Source of the DNA: a bacterium
GTDB taxonomy: Bacteria > Patescibacteriota > Minisyncoccia > UBA6257 > 02-FULL-45-10c
Assembly: GCA_021799965.1 (NCBI GenBank)
Contig: JAJYZL010000012.1
Coordinates: 1 to 10,150, forward strand
Direction: 5' to 3'
DNA length: 10,150 bases
The notes under the pieces were generated by a model that worked only from the letters and a program-made list of their open reading frames with translations, did no database searches and was not told the DNA's origin. Both the position numbers and the translations under genes were made by a program. Below are positions 1 to 6,631 of this stretch, piece after piece (within the stretch, counting starts at the first letter, position 1; each line of letters starts with the position of its first letter).

Positions 1-171
1 TTCGTTCTTAACATAATGCTTATAAGCCTGTTCTTTTGTGGGCAAAACAAATTTTAAAGCAACAATCTTCAAACCCGCCCTTTCAAATTTGCCGATTATT
101 TCGCCAACAAGATTTCTCTGAACAGCATCAGGTTTTAATAATACCAGTGTTTTTTCTTCGTGAAGTTTCAT
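1..171 (-). CDS. ndk: Nucleoside diphosphate kinase, N-terminal part (runs off left edge)
   Basis: NDK moves the terminal phosphate between nucleoside triphosphates and diphosphates through a phosphohistidine, balancing the cytoplasmic NTP and dNTP pools. Only the first 57 codons lie in the window; the catalytic histidine and the rest are beyond the left edge. The visible part is typical of the family: a first beta strand TLVLLKPDAVQRNLVGEII with the conserved KPDAVQR segment (residues 13-19), then FERAGLKIVALK and a TKEQAYKHY helix that matches the family's usual acidic/HY segment. The ATG at 169-171 gives the standard NDK start a few residues before the first strand. There is no Shine-Dalgarno sequence upstream, only AT-rich DNA. 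It follows the ComEC beta-lactamase gene after 54 bases with no terminator seen, so it may be cotranscribed with the DNA-uptake genes. Full length cannot be judged. Confidence 0.93.
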   Translation of the reverse strand, partial: MKLHEEKTLVLLKPDAVQRNLVGEIIGKFERAGLKIVALKFVLPTKEQAYKHYVKNE

Positions 172-225
172 ATTGATATATAAAAATTTAATTATCTAAA
201 ATAATAACATTAAAAATTACCGCTG

Positions 226-1083
226 TTAAATACTAAAGACTTTTATTTTTCCGTCTTCTAAAATTATTTTTATTATTCCCTGCAGATCTGTTCTAAATAC
301 CTGGGAACCAATATCGGCCAGCCTATTTAACGCTTCTTTAGACGGATGACCATAGCTATTTTTACCCACTTCAATCACAGAAATTTTAGGATCAACTTCC
401 TTCAAAAAAATTGGATCCGATGAGTATTTTGAACCATGATGGGATACCTTCAGCACGTCTGCTCCGATATTCCCATTTTTAACTATCGCCCTTTCTGCTT
501 CAGCGGAAAGATCGGCGGCATACAAAGCGCTAAGCCCTTCGCTTTTCAAAAATAGCGCCAAACCAGAATCATTAGAGCCAATAGCCGATCCAAACGAATT
601 AAGAACGCTCACAGTAGAAGAAGCATAAACAATGCCATCTCCCGCGCCAAGAGCTATTTTTACAATATTTTTCTCATCAATTATTTTATTCAATTCCCTC
701 CAATTAACGTCATCGCTGCTTTCGCCGTTATATAAAACCGCTCCAACTTTATAATTTTTCAGAATATCCAGGAGCCCTCCAAAGTGGTCAATCTGCGGAT
801 GCGATATAAAAACCAGGTCTATGTATCTATCACCGGCTTTAAAAATCTTACCAAGATTTTCTCCGAGTCCGCCGTTTAGCGGCCCTCCGTCAATTAAATA
901 TTTGATACCATTGCCGTCTTTTCCCGGCAATACAGCCAAAGAACTGTCGCCTTGGCCAACCTTTAAAAAATACAATTCCGCGCCGGTTAAACTGGCGGGA
1001 AAAAATATCAGGAACCACGCTATAAGATCCAGCGCTATTGCAAAAAATATTAAAATTTTGAAAATATCAGATTTTTTCTCCAT
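226..1083 (-). CDS. ComEC-associated metallo-beta-lactamase domain protein, membrane-anchored
   Basis: This 285-aa protein corresponds to the C-terminal metallo-beta-lactamase domain that ends a full-length ComEC/Rec2 DNA-uptake channel. In that family the domain is thought to face outward and to degrade or process the strand that is not imported. One hydrophobic helix (about residues 8-29) comes first, then the ComEC-type opening KVGQGDSSL (41-49), SHPQIDHFGG (94-103; H95, D99, H100), a further metal-site aspartate in the AADLS segment (D191), VSHHGS (213-218) and YGHPS (244-248). The residue between H95 and D99 is Q97, where ComEC usually has Asp or His. The ATG overlaps the end of comEC by 17 bases and has AAGGA five bases upstream, one of the few good ribosome sites here, so coupled translation is likely. 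Deleting one A from the A6 tract just inside the start would join it to comEC. Family confidence is high; whether it is a natural separate gene is open. Confidence 0.9.
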   Translation of the reverse strand: MEKKSDIFKILIFFAIALDLIAWFLIFFPASLTGAELYFLKVGQGDSSLAVLPGKDGNGIKYLIDGGPLNGGLGENLGKIFKAGDRYIDLVFISHPQIDHFGGLLDILKNYKVGAVLYNGESSDDVNWRELNKIIDEKNIVKIALGAGDGIVYASSTVSVLNSFGSAIGSNDSGLALFLKSEGLSALYAADLSAEAERAIVKNGNIGADVLKVSHHGSKYSSDPIFLKEVDPKISVIEVGKNSYGHPSKEALNRLADIGSQVFRTDLQGIIKIILEDGKIKVFSI

Positions 1084-2497
1084 TTGATTCCTTATAAATG
1101 TTTATGAAAATAAAAACGGCCAAATAGTAAACCAAGACAAAAATAAAATTCACATTTTTTATCGGTAAAATAAGTGAAAATTTTGAAAAAATATCTATCA
1201 CGAAAAAGTCATAAGAAATAAACATATTTGCCAACACCCCCGCCATCTTTGCTAAAAAACCAGAGAAAAATCCAAACCCGGCCATAATAAATCCCAAACC
1301 CATCGTCATTGGCACAAATTCCAAGATTAAAATATTGGCAAATAAAGAACTGAGAGAAAAAATTCCAAAATTAAATATCAATATAGGCATCGCCATGATC
1401 TGCGCAGATGCCGTAACTATGGCATTATCTTTCCAAGACAAAAAACTGCCAGGCTTCAATTTCAGCAAATTTTTTATTGCCGGAGAAAGATATATTATCC
1501 CAAGAAGAGCCGCAAACGACAGCTGGAATCCCGCATCAAAAATTAAAATCGTCGGATTAATAAGCATCATCACAAAGGCGGTTATAATCACTGCGTTCCG
1601 AGGATTATACAGTCTCTCCGCTCTTCCCGACAGCAAAACGATTCCGCCCATAACCGCCGCCCTTACCACCGAAGCCTCCGCGCCGGTCATAATAACAAAC
1701 AAAATAATGGTAAAAACGCTTAGGTAAAAAGCCAGGGTCGCGGAAAAAATAGAAGCAAATAGCAGTCCGGCTATCCAGATAATTATGGAAATATTGTATC
1801 CCGATATCGCCACCAAATGGGTTGTTCCGCTGAGAGACATTTTATTTTTCAGATCTTTAGAAAAATCTTCTTTCCCGCCTATCGTGATGCCGGTCAAAAA
1901 AGCGGCTTTTTCTTTCGGCAAATTTTCTTTGAAAATATTTTTTATTCCCTCTCTTAAATTCAAAAGTGCGGATTTTATAAAATTACCGCCTCCTTTTCCG
2001 ATCAATTCAATATTTGGAAAATTAGCTTCCCCGGAAATACCATGAAGTAAATAATAATTTTTATATTCTTCCTGTGGTGAATTTACCGCGCCAATAAATT
2101 TAACCAGATCCCCATATTCAAATTCTGGATAAGCCTTAACTCTCACGCTTACCGATCCCTTAAATTCACCGGCCAACTCAATAATCAATGTTTGAGCAGA
2201 ATCAGATCTTGAAACATCGTTTACAATGCCGGTAAATTCCATTTCTTTTCCAAAAGGAATATTCACATCGCTAAATTGAAAATAAGAATATATCCTAAAA
2301 TAAAAAATGCCCAAAATTGCCGCCAGAAGCAGAAAAGCAAGACCATTTCTCTTTAAAAGTAAAAAACAAAAAAATGCTAGAAAAGCACTCGTTAACGCAA
2401 AATAAACATTGTTAAATACCACTATTAAAACAATGCCTGCCATAAAAAACAGGCAAAACCAAAAGACTCCTGTATGAAGATTTAATTTATCGGGCAT
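1067..2497 (-). CDS. comEC: ComEC/Rec2 competence membrane channel, lacking the fused C-terminal domain
   Basis: ComEC forms the inner-membrane channel that brings single-stranded DNA into the cytoplasm during natural transformation. The 476-aa product begins with membrane helices (about 11-66), followed by a soluble OB-fold-like DUF4131 region (about 85-165). The competence domain follows: FLTGITIGGK (200-209), THLVAISGYNISII (226-239), SVVRAAVM (277-284), and DAGFQLSFAALLGIIYL (321-337), then more helices to the end. Typical ComEC proteins are about 750 aa and end in a metallo-beta-lactamase domain; here that domain is the next gene. The last helix (about 450-467) is the point where the usual protein continues to the lactamase through one more helix, which is present at the start of the next gene. 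The ATG at 2495-2497 lies 12 bases after a TATAAT box, so the message may be nearly leaderless. In CPR bacteria ComEC with type IV pili is thought to supply external DNA. Confidence 0.93.
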   Translation of the reverse strand: MPDKLNLHTGVFWFCLFFMAGIVLIVVFNNVYFALTSAFLAFFCFLLLKRNGLAFLLLAAILGIFYFRIYSYFQFSDVNIPFGKEMEFTGIVNDVSRSDSAQTLIIELAGEFKGSVSVRVKAYPEFEYGDLVKFIGAVNSPQEEYKNYYLLHGISGEANFPNIELIGKGGGNFIKSALLNLREGIKNIFKENLPKEKAAFLTGITIGGKEDFSKDLKNKMSLSGTTHLVAISGYNISIIIWIAGLLFASIFSATLAFYLSVFTIILFVIMTGAEASVVRAAVMGGIVLLSGRAERLYNPRNAVIITAFVMMLINPTILIFDAGFQLSFAALLGIIYLSPAIKNLLKLKPGSFLSWKDNAIVTASAQIMAMPILIFNFGIFSLSSLFANILILEFVPMTMGLGFIMAGFGFFSGFLAKMAGVLANMFISYDFFVIDIFSKFSLILPIKNVNFIFVLVYYLAVFIFINIYKESNGEKI

Positions 2498-2499
2498 AA

Positions 2500-2541
2500 A
2501 ACACTATTTATTATAAACCCCGAAAAAATAAATATAGTGTT
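2500..2541 (-). promoter_or_regulatory. Probable comEC promoter inside an inverted repeat
   Basis: In the 77-base gap before comEC there is a perfect minus-strand TATAAT at 2510-2515, but no good -35 at 16-18 bases. It lies within an inverted repeat whose eight-base arms are AACACTAT (2500-2507) and ATAGTGTT (2534-2541), extended by TTATT/AATAA with a two-base bulge. The arms could bind a dimeric regulator or form a hairpin. Nothing shows which, and AT-rich DNA gives TATAAT by chance fairly often. Confidence 0.4.
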
Positions 2542-2574
2542 ATTTGTTAATAAGATAAGACAGCGGAAAATTCC

Positions 2575-4467
2575 CTAAAAATTCTTTGGTAATTCAGCTA
2601 ATTTCTTATTAAATATTCTGAAAACGTTTCCTATCGGCAAAAAGTCGGTCAGAAAATTATAAGCCGAAGCGCCCACCGGGCCCAGCACTCCGCTAAAAAC
2701 CAACGCCAATCCGATAACATTTGAAATTCCCCAAATAATAAAATTTTCTTTAACGATAAAGATCGATTCGCGGCTAAGCTTGATAGCTTCGGGAATTCTA
2801 GAAAGATCATCGCGCATCAAAGCAATGTCAGCCGCCTCAATCGCCGCATCGGCACCCTTTACTCCCATTGCGATGCTGACATCGGCGAGGGCAAGCGCCG
2901 CGGCATCATTTACGCCGTCACCTATCATCGCAAGACGGCTATCTTTATGTCGGAATTTTTTAATTTCTTTAAGTTTATCTTCCGGCTTAAGGTTGGCCAC
3001 ATATTCGTCTATGCCCAATTGTCCGGCGACGCGGCGGGCAACGTTTTCATTATCTCCGGTAATCATTACCCAACGCTTCACGCCAAGTTCTTTTGTGTGT
3101 GTTATGAGCGCTTTCGCATTTGGCCTGATTTCATCCTCAAAGCCTATAAGACCGATCACTTTGCCATTGGCGCCAATAACAACCGTGCTTTCTCCGCCAG
3201 CCTTTTTCTTTTCTACCAATGCTCTGTTTTCTTCCGAAATTTTTACGCCATTTTTTTCCAAGAAAGAAAGCTTGCCGGCAAAATAATTGTTCTCGCCTTT
3301 TTTAATAGCAATGCCATCTCCCGGCGTTTCTTCAAAATCATCCGGCGCGATAATATCAATATTTTGCTGTTTCAAGTACTCAATTATCGTAATACTTGTC
3401 GGATGATTTGAATTAATGGCGCATATTCCGGCAATTTCCAAAAACTTATTCTGGTCTATTCCAAAAGTAACTATATCAGTGATTCTTGAATCGCCTCTGG
3501 TAAGCGTGCCGGTTTTATCAGTTAGAAAAACATCAACCTTTGCCAGCCGCTCTATAATATCCGCGCCCTTGATAATAATTCCATGCTTTGCGGCTTTTGA
3601 AATTACTATTGTAAAACCTAGAGGAATCGCTACTGCTATATCATCGGCGCAAGTAATAAGCAAAATGCTAAGAACTAAGGACGTGTTGTGAGAAATTAGA
3701 TAAATAACTATAATCGCTACGAATGTGAGGATAATATACCAAGTACTGAATCTATCAGCGATCTTTTCGGTTTTTGTTTTTGAACGGCCGGCTTCTTCCA
3801 CTAAAGCCACGATTTTTGCAAAAGTCGTATCTTCCCCTATTTTTTCAACCTGAACTAATAGCGAACCAAATTCGTCAAACGTGGAACTGAAAACTTTATC
3901 ACCAACTCTTTTAACAACCCTCTCGCTTTCGCCTGTTAGGGTAGATTCATCCACGCTTGCTTGTCCGGAAACCACAGTTCCGTCGATTGGAATGCGGCTG
4001 CCCGGCTCAACCACCGCCAAATCGCCGATCTTTACCCGATCTATGGAAATTTCATCTATCGTATCGCCGATTTTTATTTTTACTTTGGTCGGCCTGAGTT
4101 TTAAAAGCTGACTGATGATATTTTTTGTGCGTGTCTGAACATATCTGTCAAAAAGACGGGCGGAGGCAAGCATTAAATTGATGAAAGCCGCGGAAAACCA
4201 TTCCCCTTTTATGAAAGTAAAAAAGAGGGCTATGGCCGCCAAAAGATCCACTGTTATCTGTTTTTTTAAAATTGCAAAATAAACGCTGACTAAAACCGGA
4301 ATAAAACCTAAAAGGGATAACACCATTAACACCTCCATTTTTATCGGCACCGCAAAAAAATTAAAATAATTTAAAACGATTGCCGCTAACAGAAAAACAA
4401 TTAAAGCGCCGTCTGTTATAGTCCTCAAATCAAAAAACGGAATAAGGTTTTTATAATATTGTTTCAT
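2575..4467 (-). CDS. P1B-like P-type ATPase with an unusual CADD membrane site
   Basis: A 630-aa P-type cation pump of the heavy-metal (P1B) architecture. Helices near 20-37, 46-67, 72-86 and 90-105 come first, then an actuator domain with TGES (178-181), a helix pair around 243-288, the phosphorylation motif DKTGTLT (317-323; D317 is the phosphorylated residue), the P1B-specific His-Pro pair in NSNHPTS (H355, P356), TGDN (470-473), MIGDGVNDA (514-522) and two final helices. All catalytic motifs are intact, so it should be an active ATPase. The odd part is helix 6: where copper and zinc pumps have CPCALGLATP, this protein has CADDIAVAIP (273-282). C273 and the distal P282 stay, but the CP proline is gone and two aspartates appear. 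There is no N-terminal heavy-metal-binding domain and no CxxC. The last helix carries YNFLTDFLPIGN with an extra acidic residue. The ion therefore cannot be assigned to Cu or Zn from sequence. It follows the DedA gene by 26 bases, with no Shine-Dalgarno sequence. Confidence 0.9.
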   Translation of the reverse strand: MKQYYKNLIPFFDLRTITDGALIVFLLAAIVLNYFNFFAVPIKMEVLMVLSLLGFIPVLVSVYFAILKKQITVDLLAAIALFFTFIKGEWFSAAFINLMLASARLFDRYVQTRTKNIISQLLKLRPTKVKIKIGDTIDEISIDRVKIGDLAVVEPGSRIPIDGTVVSGQASVDESTLTGESERVVKRVGDKVFSSTFDEFGSLLVQVEKIGEDTTFAKIVALVEEAGRSKTKTEKIADRFSTWYIILTFVAIIVIYLISHNTSLVLSILLITCADDIAVAIPLGFTIVISKAAKHGIIIKGADIIERLAKVDVFLTDKTGTLTRGDSRITDIVTFGIDQNKFLEIAGICAINSNHPTSITIIEYLKQQNIDIIAPDDFEETPGDGIAIKKGENNYFAGKLSFLEKNGVKISEENRALVEKKKAGGESTVVIGANGKVIGLIGFEDEIRPNAKALITHTKELGVKRWVMITGDNENVARRVAGQLGIDEYVANLKPEDKLKEIKKFRHKDSRLAMIGDGVNDAAALALADVSIAMGVKGADAAIEAADIALMRDDLSRIPEAIKLSRESIFIVKENFIIWGISNVIGLALVFSGVLGPVGASAYNFLTDFLPIGNVFRIFNKKLAELPKNF

Positions 4468-4493
4468 TTATTTCAAAATATTCATTTATAAAT

Positions 4494-5066
4494 TTATAAA
4501 ATATCTTTGGACTTTTTAGCTAAATAGTGAGACACGAAAACAAATAATACTATTCCAAGCAGTAAGCCGATTTCCGCAAATTTTATATACTGCTTCACTA
4601 AAGAAAAATAAAAACTGGAAAAATATCCAAGTCCTCCAACTATAGCCATCCACACCAATGTCGAGATCAGATCATATCCGACAAATCTCCTGAGCGGAAA
4701 CCTAAGCATTCCGGCGCGAAGTAAAATAGCGTGATATATGCCATAAGTATATTTTGATATAAATATTGTGTGGAATGTTCTGGAAATAAGATGCTCATCA
4801 AAAGGCGCGGCTATTTTTTCCGCCCAGCGCAAAAGACGCGAATTAGTTTTATCTACCTTAATTCCAAGCCAATACCACGACAAATCTCCCAAGATAACCC
4901 CCAAAAAGCCGACTCCTATTAGAGGCAACACGCTAAAAACTCCTTCGCGAGCTAGGAAGAAGGCGGAAAACAAAAAAATATCGCCTTCAAAAAGCACCCC
5001 CACAAAAATGATCAGGTAGCCCCATATGCCTATAGCAGAAACAATTCCTAATAAATAAGAATTCAT
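4494..5066 (-). CDS. DedA-family (SNARE-associated/VTT) inner-membrane protein
   Basis: A 190-aa integral membrane protein with the DedA/VTT pattern. An amphipathic re-entrant segment near the start carries acidic residues (FEGD, E27 and D29). Next come a GDLSWYWLG segment (60-68; D61 conserved in the family), the basic-aromatic SKYTYG (104-109; the family usually has R-F/Y-x-x-G here) and RAGMLRFPLRRF (117-128). The last membrane region is VWMAIVGGLGYF (138-149), with a C-terminal helix (about 163-183) and a lysine-rich tail. DedA proteins act in undecaprenyl-phosphate and phospholipid flipping and in membrane-potential maintenance; which lipid is moved here cannot be told. SKYTYG has Lys where Arg is most common. 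It starts 10 bases after the YbaB gene without a Shine-Dalgarno sequence, so it is probably part of the same operon, upstream of the P-type ATPase. Length is close to the family norm (about 200). Confidence 0.85.
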   Translation of the reverse strand: MNSYLLGIVSAIGIWGYLIIFVGVLFEGDIFLFSAFFLAREGVFSVLPLIGVGFLGVILGDLSWYWLGIKVDKTNSRLLRWAEKIAAPFDEHLISRTFHTIFISKYTYGIYHAILLRAGMLRFPLRRFVGYDLISTLVWMAIVGGLGYFSSFYFSLVKQYIKFAEIGLLLGIVLFVFVSHYLAKKSKDIL

Positions 5067-5076
5067 TTTTTTTGAA

Positions 5077-5331
5077 TTAAAGGCCCAAATTCATTCCTGT
5101 TAATTTTTTAGCTGCGGCAAATTGAGCTTTTTTCATGGCATTATTAGCGCATTTCTTAACAAGATCCGCCTGCTTAACCGCATCCAAATCCGGGTTCAAA
5201 AGCACCTCCTCTATTGCCATAACACCGCTTACCACAACCCTGACGCCGTTTTCCTCGGCTTCAAATTTTTCTTTTGAAATTTCATTTTGCAGGCCATTTA
5301 ACTGAGCTAGCTGTTTAAATTTATCAAACAT
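5077..5331 (-). CDS. ybaB: YbaB/EbfC-family nucleoid-associated protein
   Basis: A small 84-aa cytoplasmic protein of the YbaB/EbfC family, which forms tweezer-like dimers and binds DNA without strong sequence preference. The order of parts fits: an N-terminal helix MFDKFKQLAQLNGLQNEI, a central strand pair VRVVVSGVMAIEEVLLNP (30-47, corresponding to the usual V-x-V-x-x-G-x-x-x-I-x-x-V-x-I-x-P pattern), then a long C-terminal helix and a GMNLGL end (79-84). The usual length is 100-110 aa, so the N-terminal helix is shortened. In many bacteria ybaB sits with dnaX and recR; neither is here, and it lies between SOD (6-base gap) and DedA (10-base gap). The start codon lies inside the 14-base palindrome AAACATATATGTTT (5326-5339). 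No Shine-Dalgarno sequence. Confidence 0.88.
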   Translation of the reverse strand: MFDKFKQLAQLNGLQNEISKEKFEAEENGVRVVVSGVMAIEEVLLNPDLDAVKQADLVKKCANNAMKKAQFAAAKKLTGMNLGL

Positions 5332-5337
5332 ATATGT

Positions 5338-5922
5338 TTATTTATTAAATCTTTTTTCCGCTTCAGCCCAATCAATTACTTTCAAAAAAGCTTCTATATA
5401 ATCCGCCTTTTTAATTCCGTAATCCAAAAGATAGGCGTGCTCAAAAACATCCATAACTAAAAGCGGCTTGGCTCCGGCCAAATGTCCGGTATCATGCTCA
5501 TTTATCCATATATTAAAAATATTTTTTGATAATGGATCCAAATACAGCACCGCCCAGCCGATTCCGCGCATAGCGCCAGTTGCCCTAAAATCTTTTTGCC
5601 AATTTTCCAAACTGCCAAAAGTTTCATTTATTTTCGCCGCCAATTCTGATCCGGCGGATATCGGTGAAGTATTTTTTCCGATATTTTCAAAATACAGTTC
5701 ATGAAGACGCATTCCGTCATATTCCCATCCCAAACGCCTCTTAATCTCGGCGTATTCCGGCACAGCGACTTTATCTTCTTTCAAATACGCCGCCAGTTGA
5801 TCGCTCAGCTTATTCGTATTGGCAACGTATCCCTGATAAAGCACAAAATGATTTTTTAAAAGATTATCTGAAAATCCGGGCAACCCCAAAAGATTTTCAA
5901 AATTCTTAGCTTCGTATTTCAT
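5338..5922 (-). CDS. Superoxide dismutase, Fe/Mn family
   Basis: A 194-aa cytoplasmic enzyme that converts superoxide to oxygen and hydrogen peroxide. All four metal ligands of the Fe/Mn family can be placed: H25 in KNHFVLYQGYV, H74 in RLHELYFENI, D158 and H162 in DVFEHAYLLDYG (158-169). The gateway tyrosine is probably Y32. Two positions depart from the textbook enzyme. The second-shell residue that is His in E. coli SOD is Tyr here (Y29), with one residue fewer before Y32. The position of the hydrogen-bonding Gln of Mn-SOD is H143 in NEHDTGH, a change known in mycobacterial Fe-type enzymes and other subfamilies. Metal preference is therefore not predictable, so I give no sodA/sodB symbol. 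No signal peptide. Length matches the family. It may have its own promoter (TATAAT at 5948-5953) as well as read-through from NAD kinase. A SOD suggests the cell meets oxygen despite a presumably fermentative life. Confidence 0.95.
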   Translation of the reverse strand: MKYEAKNFENLLGLPGFSDNLLKNHFVLYQGYVANTNKLSDQLAAYLKEDKVAVPEYAEIKRRLGWEYDGMRLHELYFENIGKNTSPISAGSELAAKINETFGSLENWQKDFRATGAMRGIGWAVLYLDPLSKNIFNIWINEHDTGHLAGAKPLLVMDVFEHAYLLDYGIKKADYIEAFLKVIDWAEAEKRFNK

Positions 5923-5947
5923 ATTTTTATTTTATAAATATGGCTTA

Positions 5948-5953
5948 ATTATA
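5948..5953 (-). promoter_or_regulatory. Possible -10 box for the SOD gene
   Basis: A perfect TATAAT on the minus strand lies directly after the NAD kinase stop and 25 bases before the SOD start, which would give a leader of about 18 bases. No convincing -35 is found at 16-18 bases and there is no TGn extension, so this may be chance in AT-rich DNA. Confidence 0.28.
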
Positions 5954-6631
5954 CTAAAAAGGCACAACCAATTTCATCTTCTTATTTGACCTCTTTATAC
6001 GAACGATGTCGTCAACTTCAAGATCAATATGATCGCCCTGATTATCGGCATAAGCTACGGCCGGCCCTCTTTTTATCTTTATTCTAATTTCGCTATCTTC
6101 TTTTAATACCATATGATCTGCTTGTTCGGTGCTGTTATTAAATGCCATTCCTATTCCCAATTCAAAAAAACTGTCGGTGATACTGCGATAATAAGCCGTG
6201 GAGCCAAAAGGCGTAGCAATTACCACCCCATCTCCAATAATATCTTTTCCTATTTCATTATTATTGACCCAGACGTGATAACGAACGGCATGTCTCGGAT
6301 TTTCATTGTGAACCACAATGTCGGTCATGGCCAATAATTTTCTATTTTTGGCCGTCGCTTCAAGCTTAAAAAAATCTTTTATGGAAAAATTTCCTTTTTT
6401 AATTTTGGCCAATACATCTTCATTGGAAAAAGGATTAGCCTTTTTGCATATCAAGCTGCCCTTAAGAATAATCTTTGGTATTCCCGGAAATTCATATTCC
6501 GACAACATTAATGTGCCGTCGCCGCCATAACTTATAACAAAATCCGGTTTGTTTTTGACAATCTTAAATCCGGCTGATTTTACCATCGGCTCAATCACTT
6601 TTGAATTTCTGCCAAATAAAATTACTTTCAT
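5954..6631 (-). CDS. nadK: NAD kinase (compact form)
   Basis: NAD kinase phosphorylates NAD to NADP in the cytoplasm, supplying NADPH for biosynthesis and oxidative defence. The 225-aa protein has the catalytic SYGGDGTLM (34-42; GGDGT 36-40) and the second signature GDGVVIATPFGSTAYYRS (133-150), which correspond to the usual GDGLIVSTPTGSTAY, plus a C-terminal beta region with AYADNQGD (193-200). The family's NE/D motif (usually LNEVVIH) is MTDIVVH here (102-108), with Thr-Asp in place of Asn-Glu. It is about 60-70 residues shorter than typical enzymes, mostly because the N-terminal lobe is small. The start is fixed by the TAATG overlap with the nuclease stop (shared base 6631), with AGGAG eleven bases upstream, so the two are probably translationally coupled. 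The fold family is clear, NAD as substrate is probable, and the altered adenosine-binding motif leaves some room. Confidence 0.88.
   Translation of the reverse strand: MKVILFGRNSKVIEPMVKSAGFKIVKNKPDFVISYGGDGTLMLSEYEFPGIPKIILKGSLICKKANPFSNEDVLAKIKKGNFSIKDFFKLEATAKNRKLLAMTDIVVHNENPRHAVRYHVWVNNNEIGKDIIGDGVVIATPFGSTAYYRSITDSFFELGIGMAFNNSTEQADHMVLKEDSEIRIKIKRGPAVAYADNQGDHIDLEVDDIVRIKRSNKKMKLVVPF

Noticed and set aside
2780..3411. Two overlapping plus-strand open frames inside the ATPase gene
   Set aside because: They mirror the conserved P-type ATPase codons on the other strand; their products are low-complexity (Ser/Ala/Ile-rich) and have no ribosome site or partner.
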